Origin: Planococcus citri
Lineage: Eukaryota > Arthropoda > Insecta > Hemiptera > Pseudococcidae
DNA length: 64,000 nucleotides
Direction of reading: 5' to 3'
NCBI RefSeq assembly: GCF_950023065.1
Contig: NC_088679.1
Coordinates: 72,292,001 to 72,356,000 of the forward strand
The notes beneath the pieces were generated by a model. It made no database searches. It worked only from the letters and a program-made list of their open reading frames with translations, and had not been told where the DNA came from. The first letter of the stretch is position 1; each line of letters opens with the position of its first letter. Below, piece by piece: positions 38,301 through 50,725 of this stretch. Made by a program: the position numbers and the translations under genes.

Positions 38301-39330
38301 TACGATGACCAGTGGGTGCTAAAATCTTTTCACGAGGGTGATGTCAGACTGGAAACTCGAGCAGGGTTGTAAGAGATTTTAAATAAAGGTTTTACGTAAC
38401 CCTGATTTTATTTGTTTTTGATATTTGATATTTTTATATCCGAATACGCGAACCAATCCTTCGGCACGCACGCTGAGAACTGAATGACGAACCTTATTGA
38501 CAGATACTGAAAAATTACACGACATCGACATCGTTAACATCGACGAAACAGATTTGTCGGCGTTGAGAAATTATTCAAAAATAGTAGCCTAAGTCTACTT
38601 ACTAAGTTACTAAGCTACCCAAATTTTAGGTAAATTTACTTACTTTATTTCCTGAATTCTATTTTCACATGGAATCTGATATAATTACTTACATTTTTTC
38701 CACTCGTTTTATATTTAGGTATGTAATGTGCTCATTTTCCAAATTGATTGTAACTTCAAGAATTGAATCTAGCTAAAATATCATAGTTTGGTCATTCTTT
38801 TATTTGAGATAACCGAAGGAGATATCTGAAATGGGGGGAAAATTTCAAATACCCTCAAGCCAAAATTCTAGGTTCCAGAATCCATTTTTTAAAGTCGGAA
38901 CGATTTTTAAATAAAATAACAAGCCAAAATTTCGTATGGACCCTATTTTTGATTTCTTTATCCCCTAAATCGTTTGTAAGTGGTTTTGAGCCATCTTGAG
39001 CATGGAACTTCCAACTAATTTTTGGAAATGAAAGTTTTCATGAAATCCCACCTAATTAAATTATAAAATTGAAATTTATTATTAGGTGTGTAGGTATCTC
39101 GTGTTAAAAAGAGCAAAAAATTGGTTCGAGGTTGGGACATTCTTTTTTGAAAAACTGAAATTTTTAAGAATATTCTGCAAGTCTCGAAACCGCTTCCATT
39201 TGAATTATGCAATAGGTATTTAAAAAAATGTAAAACACACCGAATCTCACCTTTCTAGCTGCATTAGGTAGATGAAATTCAGTGAAAACTAAAATTTCCG
39301 AAAAATTTCTGGAGTAGTTACGAGTACCTA
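35366..39330. other. No gene seen; about 4 kb of noncoding sequence
   Basis: Nothing in this stretch gives joined exons. It is less repetitive than its surroundings and contains many TAGGTA and TACCTA words. At about 36713-36745 GGCATGG...CCATGCC nests with GGGA...TCCC to form a short hairpin. The CpG-bearing interval 37700-38580 looks single-copy and could be regulatory or part of a large intron. I have no positive evidence for either. Confidence 0.4.
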
Positions 39331-39339
39331 CCAATGAAT

Positions 39340-40160
39340 TGACCAGAATTGCTGAAAGCTGCTTCCAATTGATCTGATTAGATCAGAATTCAGATAAGAT
39401 CCGAGAACATTTCATGGATGCAAATTAATTTTACTAGATCAATAATCAGATCAGAATTTATTTGATCGAATTAAAGCTGTTCACATTTAATTAAGTACAT
39501 CTAATAGAAGACACCTGATGGAAACTGGTCTGATTAAATCTGATCAGACCTGCAGATTACTCAAGTCGAAGTTTTTAAATGAAACTTGGTTATACATCTG
39601 GTGAAAGGAAACCTGATTGATCTGAACAGACCCAGAAATTTCCATCTGATCTCATCCAATTACAAGAAATATGATTGAATCTGATCTTTTCTGATTAAAT
39701 CTGATCAGATTTGATTGAAGAGATCACATCAGATCCATGAAATTTCCTGAATCCATTTTGTTTTAACCTGATCAATTCAAATTCCATCAGATCAGATTTT
39801 TAATAAGATTATATGATCATATCCAATAGGAGAAACCTTGAAATATGATCTGACTGAATTTGATCTGCAGACCTGAACATTCAATTGAAGAAACCTAATT
39901 GATCTGGTAAAATTCAGGAATTTCTATGGGTACAATTTGATTTGAACAGATTCAATCAGATTTCATCACATCAGAGTTTCAATCCTATAAAATTTGTTCA
40001 CATCTGATCACATCCAATAAGAGAAACCTGATTGAATCAGACCTGATGGATCAGATTAGTTCTGGTTGATCAAAATCTGTTCAAATCTGATCCTTTCAAA
40101 CAGAAGAAACTTACTTGAATCTGATCTGATGAGTTGAGATTCAAGTCAAAATTGTATCCC
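39340..40160. repeat. Degenerate satellite rich in TGATCAGATC-type palindromes
   Basis: The words TCTGATC, GATCAGA and AGATCTGAT recur every 15-60 bases for ~800 bases. They are joined by AAACCTGATTGATCTG and AATCTGATCTGAT phrases. Because the core word is nearly self-complementary, the array reads alike on both strands. No fixed period could be assigned by eye, so it is either very old or built from short variable units. Confidence 0.75.
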
Positions 40161-40842
40161 CTCCTCATCAGAATCTTCTTCCTTCTTTTTTTCTTAGGTT
40201 TGGATACTTGAATGCTAGTCGTGCAATTGATTTTTATTTGTTTTTGCTTCTTTATTCAATTTCGCTAAAAATAAGTTCAACTGACAGGAGTAAAACTAGG
40301 AGGTTTTCAGGAGGGGGAGGGGAGACTGAAGGTTTGCCGATCGGTATAGAAAAAAATACCAATTTTGATGAATAAAATGGTGAGTTCCTAAACTGAAAGA
40401 GGAGATGAAATGACAATTTTACCAATTTAATATTCAAATACTCACATCGAGGCTTTTTAAAAAATTGTAATTTTCCTTTTTGAATAGGGCACTACACAGC
40501 ATAGGTATACTCATCCACCATTTTGTTCCTGGTTTGACGAAGGAATTCAGCAACATTTGATAAATAAGGTAGAAACAGAGAACTTTGTCGTAAGATAACG
40601 AATAGTGTTCTCTGATAAGTGTGAGGCTAGCTAGCCACACTAAGTACACAGTACACAACAATTGAGATTTGCATAGAGAGTTATGTACTAAATAATGTGT
40701 TCCCTAAACACGTAATGCTATCAACCACTGCTAGATTAACAATACTTACCCCGGCTAGGTGCGCGAATAGAGATTTTACCACGATTATTTATCATGAATA
40801 AGTGCAAGGAATAAATACGCAATTATTACTCGAACTTGTAGA
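40161..40842. other. No gene supported; short ORFs judged repeat-derived
   Basis: A minus-strand open frame at 40434-40661 ends at a plausible GTGAGT donor. However, its GTGGATGAGTATACCTATG segment is repeated, in the other orientation, near 42557-42600. I therefore treat it as a repeat rather than an exon. Confidence 0.35.
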
Positions 40843-41763
40843 GGTAAACTGCCCTATTATGAGACCCCTTAGCTAAATCGTCTATTTCTCAGGACCTACT
40901 GCATATTTTCAAGTTCTGATTGCACTAAAACGTACTCAAAACTCCAATGTACAACCCCCTTGTGTTGATTTAAAAAACAAAAAAAATTTTATATGATTTT
41001 TTTTCAATCAAAAAAAAAATGAAATTTTGACCAAAAAAAAAAAGTGGTCCTAATATGAGACCCTATGTTTTTTTTTTTAAATATAGGAAAAAAATGGAAA
41101 TAGGACGGGAAAACATTATATTTTGGTTAATAAACAATACAAATTGTTTTTATCGGGTATAGGTATATGCCATTTTTATCAGTTTTGGTATTCATTGAGC
41201 ACATAAAGTCTAAATCTTCAGCTATACATAGTTCACAGGCCCATTATTCAAATTTCATCCAATTTTAATATTTTGAAATGATTTTATTGCGTTTTGAAGT
41301 GTTTTATGGCCATTTTCAACCTGTTCCAAAAAGGCTCAATGTAATTTGTACTATGACACAGGGTCTCATATTAGGCAACTCCTAGGGTCTCATATTAGGA
41401 AATCGGTGTTTTTTTTTTGATTCCCTCTAAATCCATAAAATCATAAAATAAATCACCAAACATGCCAGAATCATAAAATATAACATCTATGCTACATATT
41501 TATGCAAAGAAAGTGAAATTACATTGCTTAGTTCAGCTGTAATACTCATCCAAAAACACCTCTTCAAAACATTGGCGATGTCAAAAACACGTTTTCAGGG
41601 ATTAAAAAAAAACAATGCACAGAAACTCTCCAGTTTGAAGGTGCAGCCTAGTTATTGACAAATACCTACTAGTACATGCAATCAGCGCTAAAGTTCGTTA
41701 ATAAACAGCTGAGAAATTCGAAGGTCTCATATTAGGCAGGGTCTCATAATAGGGCAGTTTACC
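40843..41763. mobile_element. Inverted-repeat element with perfect 25-bp ends, 921 bp
   Basis: The ends GGTAAACTGCCCTATTATGA (40843-40867) and complement (41739-41763) are identical. The related word GGTCTCATATTAGG or its complement also occurs near 41046, 41362, 41382 and 41722. The terminal motif is thus iterated inside both ends, as expected for transposase-binding sites. No transposase frame is present. The flanks (GTAGA and TTATT) show no clear duplication. Confidence 0.8.
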
Positions 41764-42082
41764 TTATTACACATAAAAAAGAGTTCACAATAACGAAATA
41801 TTGCAACGAATAAACTTAACACAAATAATAACTTAATCGAAACAATGAACTTGAATAATCATAAAAAACCTTTAACCGAGGGCCTGAGCTCTCCTGTATT
41901 TTAAGGGAATATTAACTTGTCAATTCACGACTCTTGTCATTGTAGAACTGCGATGAGTTTAGGTAGCTAATTTGGCTAGCCAGCCAAATTAGCACCTTGA
42001 CCACGCCTATTGTTACCAGATTGGTAAAGGGTTGACATATGAGTACACTTATATTGACGAATATTGGCAGTGGCTTAAAGGC

Positions 42083-42234
42083 ATATGTGACCGTCCCCGA
42101 TAAAACTGACCATCCGTCGCAAAAAATCGAAAATGTTTTTTCGCCTATTTTTGGGCCTTAAATGGTTTAGGGAACAAAAATTCGCGAAAAAATTTTGCGA
42201 CGGATGGTCAGTTTTATCGCGGACGGTCACATAT
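42083..42234. mobile_element. Short palindromic MITE, 152 bp
   Basis: Terminal inverted repeats of ~42 bases (start ATATGTGACCGTCCCCGATA) differ at one position between the arms and enclose a ~68-base loop. The sequence around the ends is compatible with a TA target duplication and a TGTGACC terminus, as in Tc1/mariner-type MITEs. That assignment is inference. Confidence 0.85.
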
Positions 42235-42549
42235 ACTTCCTACTCTTACAATTTAACCGTGGACTTTTCCAACTTTTTAGTGAGTTTTTCTTTTTCATAA
42301 GAACGTCTTTGAAAGAGAACTGAAAGAGCTTTTCAATGGTATGCAACATATATGCCAATAGAAAACCATTAATTTTTTTTGAATTTTAGCTTTTTTTCAA
42401 CATGTAAGTATTTTTAAGTTGAAAATTGTGTGAAATTGGTTTAAATTCAACGGGAGTGCCGTTATTTAACTATTTCTGTCATTCTATTCCAGAAATTCAA
42501 TCATAAAAACTATAAAATGCAAATGACAAATTTTTTACCTAAGTAACAA

Positions 42550-42620
42550 CTCATGAACAAGATGGTGGATGAGCATACCCATGTTGTATACATGTATTGT
42601 GCCTTATTTTGGATTGACAG
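42550..42620. repeat. Short dispersed repeat containing ATGGTGGATGAG
   Basis: About 45 bases around 42557-42600 match, in opposite orientation, the segment at about 40490-40535. Both contain GTGGATGAGYATACCYATG. Confidence 0.5.
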
Positions 42621-43220
42621 GCGCCGCGAGTTCCAAATATGGATATTTTTTTTAGTTTAGGAAAAAGATATTGCGCTGCATGGCTCCAAAACATTCTATA
42701 AAATCATGTCCAAAAATAACCATAATAAAAATGATCATTTTTTCATTTTTTTTTTTTTAATTGGCAATAATGGCTAATGAATTAGCACACCTGTGTTCCA
42801 AGAGGCCCTCTCTCATTTCAGAAATGGTATTTGGTGTTTTGACATAGGTAATTAATACAAAAATTGAGAGGGAAATTTTTTAATATTCTTACAAATTTAT
42901 CAAAAATTGAGGATTTGCAATTTTTTAATCGCTCAGATGAGCTCTGAAAGTGATCTTGGATTTTAATAACAATAGCCTAAGTTTACACAGAATCTCAAAA
43001 TTATATTTTTTGGAGCAGAACATTATTCCCAAAACAGATTGGTTCCAAGATTTTTTCAAAAATTCCTTTTCTTTAAAAATCCAATATCTCCCTTTCAGAA
43101 ACACCTGCGGAGCTAAAAAATTTTTCTGAGTGACTTTCGACTCAAAATGTAAAATACTCGGACCATTTTTTTTTTTTTTTGCGATTCACCCCAATGCATA
43201 TATATCAATATCTACTTTTG

Positions 43221-43695
43221 TAACGTTATGGCACCATTTAGTTGAACGTCGTTGTGGCACCAGGTAGCAAGTGAAGAAAACTTAGTCATTTACGCGAGCG
43301 TTTTTCTGGCAATGGTTTATTCATTAATAAAAACCAACTGGTGCCTCTATATTATATGAGTATAGAGTGATGATTAAGGGTATAAGCAACAGCGCCATCT
43401 AATCGAAAAATTTTACAACAAATTTTTACAAAAGAATACATCGAAAACCAATGAGACCTGAAAATGGTGCCACAACGTCTGTTGACTATATAATTTTACC
43501 AGTACTGTATGTTAAAAGGGACTTTTAAATGTCGTTGTGGCACCATTACAAAAATTTGCCTAACGACCCCTGGCAGTGCCCTGATGACATTCCACACGAT
43601 TTTAAATAAAATACGTTGTGGCACCATTTGGTGGTGCCACAACGTAAATTTTGGTGCCTGAACGTGTGTAAAGTATATAAAATGGTGCCACAAGT
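43221..43695. mobile_element. Element with iterated GTTGTGGCACCA motif in both orientations
   Basis: The motif or its complement occurs near 43223, 43246, 43464, 43532, 43613, 43630 and 43681. The outermost copies face inwards (ATGGCACCATTT on the left, AAATGGTGCCACAA on the right). The pair near 43613-43645 forms a perfect head-to-head palindrome. The interior also contains a TATATTATATGAG-rich core. This is probably a non-autonomous DNA transposon; its ends are approximate. Confidence 0.7.
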
Positions 43696-43699
43696 ACAT

Positions 43700-46600
43700 C
43701 AATTATGAGTATATATATGTACTATTAATGAGTAGGTAGGTATTGGTACTCACCTAACATGCCAAACAAATTCATCAGCGATTATTTTACCTACATATTT
43801 TTTACACTTGAAAAATTCGCTTAGAAAAAATCTCTCGTCGTATCTATCAAAACACAATTATTTCAACCACACTATCCGATCGACATTGACCGCCACATAA
43901 CATAAAATACTGCAACGCTATCATATTTCATCAGCTTATTTTATACCTACCTATAGTATATTTTAACACACTTTATCAATTCCTTTGTTTACTTTTAGCC
44001 TACGCCACACAGTTGTAATACAATGTTACGGTGTAACTTCCGCGTCGAGTTAATCATTTCGTGAATAGTATTTTTTGGAAAACTAGAAGAATTCAGCCTA
44101 GAAGGAGAAGGCTATGGGTGGGTTATCTCAAGGGAGAAGTTGAAATAGATGACACGATTCGGAAATAAGATTCACTGGTTGATAAGTCATAAACAACGAA
44201 TGGGCATTGTAATGATGAAAGTTGCGTTTTTAGTTTAGTTGAAGCCTCTGCAACGCAGCAGCGTCTCTTTGGTCATTTATATAAATACAGCGATAGGGGT
44301 CTAGAGGGTATTTTTATTTCACTTTTACGTATTAAGATAATCGTGGCTTTTTACGATGATTGCAATATATCGAGGGAGGGATGCGCGGATACACGATGAA
44401 GATTAATATGCTGGCGGGCCCATAACCTATAGCTATGGCCAACGTACGCATCTGTAACTTTATAACACCATTGTTTACATTTTTTTTAAAAGGACCATTG
44501 CTCTCGTCCAAAAGTGTCAATTTTGAAGGGCTATTTTGCCACAGCCTTTGCAAGTACTATTACGATAAAGAAGATGTCGTAAATGTTACGTCAAAAAGTC
44601 AAAATCTCACTTAGATTGGCTTTTTATGCACGCTTAGTTAGGAGAAAAAAAAAATGCTCGTACTTCTCGTATTTCATACCAAAGAATGTTAATTTCGTAC
44701 GGTTGTCGTAATTTGATGAAGAAGCTAAGTGCTACTTCTTCGGGAGCGAAGAAATTAGCAATGGTTAAACGCGTTTTGTTAGTATCTGTGTCACGGGTAT
44801 TACATCGTCGTTGGCGGCTTCTTTTCTTTTCCAATTCCTCCTTTTTTATTGAATCAGGTTTCAATGAAATTGTAGGCATGGGGTAGCTATACTCGGTGGT
44901 GTTTTTTTTCGAAAGTGTGTTCCAGTTTTTTTCTCTTAAAATTAGGACAAGACGTACTGTAGTGAGTGAAGAATTCAGATAATTTGATTTACCAATAAGG
45001 GCAATATGGCCATGGGTTCATCGTTATGAACACCTTCAATTTTTTTTTATATTCCAGAGCTCAAATAACACTCGAATATTATTACTCTAAGTACCTCCTC
45101 TTTGAAAAAAAACTCAACCTATTAGCGAACTTCACGCCATGCCAAGCTCACACACACACTTCATACACATCATAAAGGAAAAAAAATAATCGTAGGTACA
45201 CTAACATTATTACCAAAATGGCGGCATATTACATCCAACCGCGAAAGAAAACATTAAAACAGTTATTTTTAATGTTACATAAACGAAAAATACTCCATAA
45301 TGTAGGAAATGTGCGCAACACAAACCAGAGAGGGTCGATTTTTTCCCTTTTTATTATATGAAGTGCCTTCGGTGTAAAAAAAAAAGAGAGAAAAAACTGT
45401 CGTGTGCTAGACCACCTATTGTACCGTTTGATTCTTTATCCCCTTTAAAACAGCCCTCTGATTTACTGGAGACATTTGTTTTTTTCTGTCAACCATCCAA
45501 GCTGTACTAAGTAGCTCTCCCTTGCAGCTTGTACGCTATTTTATGTAGTATAATTTTGATGAAACGTTTTTATTCTTTGAAAAATGTTACAGGGAGACGT
45601 CGTCGTGTGCCGGAGCCGAGCGAGCGTTTTTACGCACATGCATGATCTTCGACTCTGGGGTATATAATTTTTATGCATAATGGCTTGAGAAATTATACTA
45701 GCACGAGCTGTCAAGTGGATGTGTGATTCGAGGTCTTTAGAGTGTACCTATTTGCGTTTTATTTGAGGGATGAATCGAGATAGTTTCAAGGTGGAAATTT
45801 GAGTGAATTTTTTCAGCAATTTTTAAAAGCATGACAATGTAGACGTAGGTGTGATTAATTTTGATGGGATTAATTTCGTGCCTGAATTAAAATTTTAAAT
45901 ATGCCTACTCTTGCTGGAAGCTTTGCTTGAAAGCCAGGGGCGGACTGGCATATGATGCTACCCGGGCGATCGCCAGGGGCCCCGAGACACCATCAAGGTG
46001 CCCCCACGACTCCATGCTTGACCAAAAAAAATACTATTTTCACTTTTTCTATAAGCATGGCTCGCTTCACTCGAGCCTATTTGCTTGTTTTTTTTTTTTT
46101 AAACCAAAATTGAAGTTTTTATTTAGTCTACCTATAGGTATGAAAATTCTAAAATTGTGGAGTAAAAAATATTTAAACCAAACAAAATACACATTTTACC
46201 TGAAAAAACATTGTTTTCTTACTTTTCGAAACAAGCTTTTGCCCTCGCTTCGCTCCTGGATTGTGTAAGCAGAGAAAATCAAAGGATTACCAAAAACCTT
46301 TGAATTATAAATTTACGAAATTTTTCGCCTCGGATCATTTTCCTTTCCCTAAAAATTAAGTCCTCAAAAAAATGTAGAATTGTGATTTTTCGAGAGCTTT
46401 TCCTTTCGTCTAGCTTGGGCCCCATTCATATTTTCAAAAATGTTACAATTTCCTGAAAACTGAAAATGCTACCTTATAGCCATGAAAATCAACTTTTTGC
46501 ATCATGAAAAATTTAAAAATCAATTTTTTTATATTTCCTTTTTATTTTCTCTGACAAAAGCTAGAGGGTTGAAAAATTGACTTCTCGCATCGAAAATGAT

Positions 46601-49600
46601 GTCGTTTTACTTTTGAAAAATGATCAATTTTCGAAAAAACTTTAATTCCTATTTTTAAAAAGAAGTCAATGTACTTACCTAATTTTCTAAAAACTATTGT
46701 TAAAATTTTCAAATGTTGTATATAGCTGTGAAAATCAACTTTTTGCATCAGCTATTTTACTTTTTGGATTATCAATGTTTGCAAAGTTTTTGATCTCGTT
46801 TCACTCTGGCAGGTTTGATTTGAATTCTACTGTACATATTTTTCAACAATTTTCAAGAATGAGAAATTAACTTCAGAAATTCAAGAAACGTAACCAAATC
46901 AATACCTACAGGGTTGGCAAAGGTACAAAAAATCGCAAAGTAATGAAAAGATGCGAAATTTTATCCAAAAATACCAAACAAAAGACCAAAATTTTGGCGT
47001 TGAAACTTCTTATTGAAAATGATTTTTTATACCTCACAAATTTGACAAATTTTAAATTATTTTCAGTTCTCTTTTTGAATTTTATTTTCAAATGTCAAAA
47101 AGCTGAAAAAAAAACACAAAAAAACGAAAAAATTGTGAATTTCGGATATTGGATTTCAGTTCCAATCTTGCAATATGTAGATAGAACAAGAACAATTCCA
47201 ATTTTTCGTGAAGCATAAGCATTTTTTTAAACATTGATACTTATTCAACATTTTTGCTTTCAACTCTTCCTTCCAAGTTGGGAAAATTTCGGTCTCACTT
47301 TCTCCACCCCCACCTCCACACATGACACATCAGTTTGTCAAGAATTTGAATGAATCGCATCATTTTGGAAACCCCTATCCCCGTTTTTGGACAAACTAAA
47401 GGGCTAAAATTCATATCTAGGTCACAAGGCCTATTTTAAAGATTTTTTTTGAACTACACAACACTAACGAAATTTTTTAAGATTCATCTCGAAAGACCCC
47501 CCCTCCCCCCAAGGAAAAAATCAATGCAAATTTTAAAAAAAAATGTTCTCCAGGCTAAATAGCTTGAAAAATCTTGGAGTGAGGGGGGGATCTGGGGTAA
47601 AAAGTTGAAAAAATCTGGCGAAAAAAGTTGGAAAAATTTCAGTCTCACTCTCCCTTTCCCTCCTCTGCAGCCGTGTAACTAAAATCAACTCCCATGAACT
47701 AACTTTCGTCATTTCATGGCCATTCTGGAGCTTCCAGTGAAATTTTCGTTCTCCCAGAAATGGAATTTCAAAATTACTCCTACAGAAGGTGTGGACATCA
47801 ATTTGGGCAGCTAAAAATTTTGGCCAACGAGTTTTTCTACATTTGATCTGATTTTCAGGCAAGCACATCCAGGACGTTTTTTTAACCGGTATTTTCCACT
47901 TATCAATCATTAAAAATACGTTGATCAAAAAAACCCACTGTGGGTGACTGTCTGAAAATCAGCTCAAGGTGGATAAACTCAGCTACGATCTTGAGCTCTT
48001 AAAATTTAAAAAAAAAAAAATGTTTTTCAGTAGGTAAAGTAGGTACCTACTGTAACAAAATTATCTTTGGATTTGGTTTTTGCTCATTAGAAGTAAAAAA
48101 ACTGGCCCATAAAAAATTTCATATCGCCTATGCCAATCATTAGGCCTTTTCTGAAAAAATTAGTGCCCTCCTGAAAAAATTTTGGAACACACATGAAAGT
48201 TCTGTAGGCCAATATCATTCGAAATGCACCTTATATATTGCATTTTCAGCAAAATTAGAAATCTTATATTCGTCCAATGAAAATGAATAGGAAAAAAAAT
48301 CGACGAATTCGTCAAAAAAATACTTTTAAATTTTACATTCATTCAAAACAGAAACGAATTGAAAGACGGACGGATATCTAAACAGCCCGCATTTGAAAAA
48401 TATATCAGTCCGCGAAGAAATTGTATTTTAATCAACGAAAGATATCTAAAAACGATACGTCCTTCAGAAAAAAGCAAACACAAACCGAGAAAGGCGAGGT
48501 GACCCATCAAAAACGACATTTGGCCAACTTCACCATCACCACACAACGACGTCGACGAATTCGATTGTATGAGTATTTTTTTTACATTAACTCAAAAAAC
48601 CCTCGCATTTCTTCGAATTTATTCTAAGAACCCCTATTTTATTCTACTTGGAAACACAATTTATTATAAGGTTGTCAATAAACATGAATGATCACCCACG
48701 CGAACCGCGTTTTTAACTTTACCCCAAATATTACGAAACGGCCGCCAATGGAATAGAGAATAACTTTTTATAAAAATCAAACGAATGATCCTTTAATTTT
48801 GTTACGTATTTGTTTATTTACTATACCTATTCGACTCTAGCTCGACGTTAAAGGAGAAAAAAAAAATAAGAATTCGCCTTCTATAATGTGTTTTTGAAAA
48901 GGAAACGTTACTGCTGCGGTAAATTCCATCATCTTTTTTATACGTTGGCGGATTCGTGCGTTGACATTTTCTATACCCGATGATCGATGGATTTCGCTAA
49001 AATGACAAAAAGTTTTTAAAAACTAGTCCTTCGCAGTTTAAAAATAATTTTTCCGCGATGACTTTTCAATTTTTTTTTCTCCTTTGGGTTCAAGTATCAA
49101 CAATGACTTTTGAAAAAGCGTTTCCAATTTCAAAGTAGTTTTTAATTTCGGGGCTTTTTTTCACGCTTCGAATACCGTTCGAGAGGTTGGCGTTGGTGTT
49201 GCGGTTCGTGCGTGAAAAAAAAACACATCAAGGTGTTGGTAGATTTGGCAGGGAGGCTTATATGAACCACGAGTACTGTGCACACCATATTAGGGTATTG
49301 AAAAAAAGGGGTTGCTATTAAAAGAATGGCTGTTTATAGCGAAACGTACTTTCCAAGTCCACACCCAGTTCAACTCCATAATTTTTTTTTCCTCTGGTAT
49401 ATATTTTTATAAACTGCGAGTAAAACGTTAGGTATTTTTATTTTTATAATCGAAGCTTAGGAAGGTATAATTCGATAGGCTTAATGAAATTGTTCACGAT
49501 GATTACGTTGTTTAGATCTTTGATAAGGGATTTTTTACACTTCATGGTTTACGGTTTGTTTGTCTATTGGATTTATAAAACGGAGCCCAAGTTGTGAAGA

Positions 49601-50725
49601 TACTAAATAAAGATAAAAAGCAAAGCACCCGTCACTTTGCGAAGAATTTAGCGCGTTATTAAGCATTGGTAGGTATCGCGATATCTGCGATCTTCACCTT
49701 TATATTATTACGATATGACACGTTCGAGTTTGTTTTTATCGACGTTGAAATTCGGTTTTCTGTTTTTTTTTTCTCTTTCTCCTACGAGTTTATTTATTAA
49801 CTTAAATCAGTACAAAACTTATTGTAAGTACGTTAATGTGGGCTTTATTTTTAAATATTATTAAATTTCTTCAAATCTTAAGAAAATTCCAACAAGGGAG
49901 TTATAGAAAAATTTCAGACGATTTTGCTCATTTTTGGTGAATTTTTAGAAATATTTGCACCAAAAATGTGAAAAAATCTAAATCTCTCCAAATTAACCTA
50001 GAAACCTGAAATTTAATATGTTCTCAATATTCAGCATCCAGAATCGATTGATAACGATCTCAGTCTTTCTGATCAGGTTGAGCAAATCTGAAACATGCAG
50101 CAAATTTTTGAAAGTTGAAATTACCCAATGTCAACTTATACTGAATTTACCGGCCTACTGGAGATGATTTGAAGCCATTCAAAATTGAATTTTCAAAACT
50201 AGGTATCTACAGGCTCCTTAACGCATTAAAACCTCGTCCAATCGACTCATCAATCATGATGGTTCAATTAAGGTACCTACCTATATTAATAAAGATAAAT
50301 CCTTGCTTTCCAACTTTAACAGGTGAAATTTCGGCTTCTCAGACATTCTCCAGAAACGCATTTTTCTAAATGGAAAAACCTTGATTTGCCATTTTGCCGA
50401 ATGATAAATTTCCCGAATGCACTCAAACGCCCCAAAGTGGACAAAACTTCAATTTTTTGCCAAAATTGCAAAAAAACATTTTTTTAAAAAAATCAAACTT
50501 CCCAAGAAGTCTTGTTTCTTTTTCAAAATTCCACAAAAAATCCAACAAGTTACATATATGTACCTACCTGTACGGTATATTTTTCTAAATAAAGTTGCCC
50601 AGAAAAACCTTTGCCAGTATTTAAAAAAAAATTATTATCAAAATGGCCAAAAATTCTTTTGTTTTTTTTTCAAAGAAATACCAGAAAAAGACCATCTTGG
50701 TCAGAATTTTCAGATTCGTACATAA
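43700..50725. other. No gene seen; 7 kb of noncoding sequence with repeat fragments
   Basis: No ORF here joins to another with matching phase. From about 45930 to 46800 the sequence begins GGGGCGGACTGGC and carries CTCGCTTCACTCGAGCC and CCCTCGCTTCGCTCC words, as in 34522-35365, so it is probably a related element. About 46905-47215 begins GGGTTGGCAAAGGTAC and is A-rich. About 47275-47930 contains a diverged internal duplication of GGAAAAATTTCRGTCTCACT. The parts 43740-45900 and 48340-49850 look single-copy with more CpG, and could be intronic or regulatory. Confidence 0.35.
45930..46800. repeat. Probable dispersed element beginning GGGGCGGACTGGC
   Basis: Starts with a GC-rich head (GGGGCGGACTGGC, then CCCGGGCGATCGCCAGGGGCC). 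It continues with AT-rich sequence containing three copies of a CTCGCTTCRCTC word near 46060, 46238 and 46790. The right end is not defined. The relation to 34522-35365 rests on shared words only. Confidence 0.45.

Noticed and set aside
40434..40661. 75-codon minus-strand ORF ending at a GTGAGT donor
   Set aside because: Part of it recurs inverted near 42557-42600, so it is more likely a dispersed repeat; no partner exon found.
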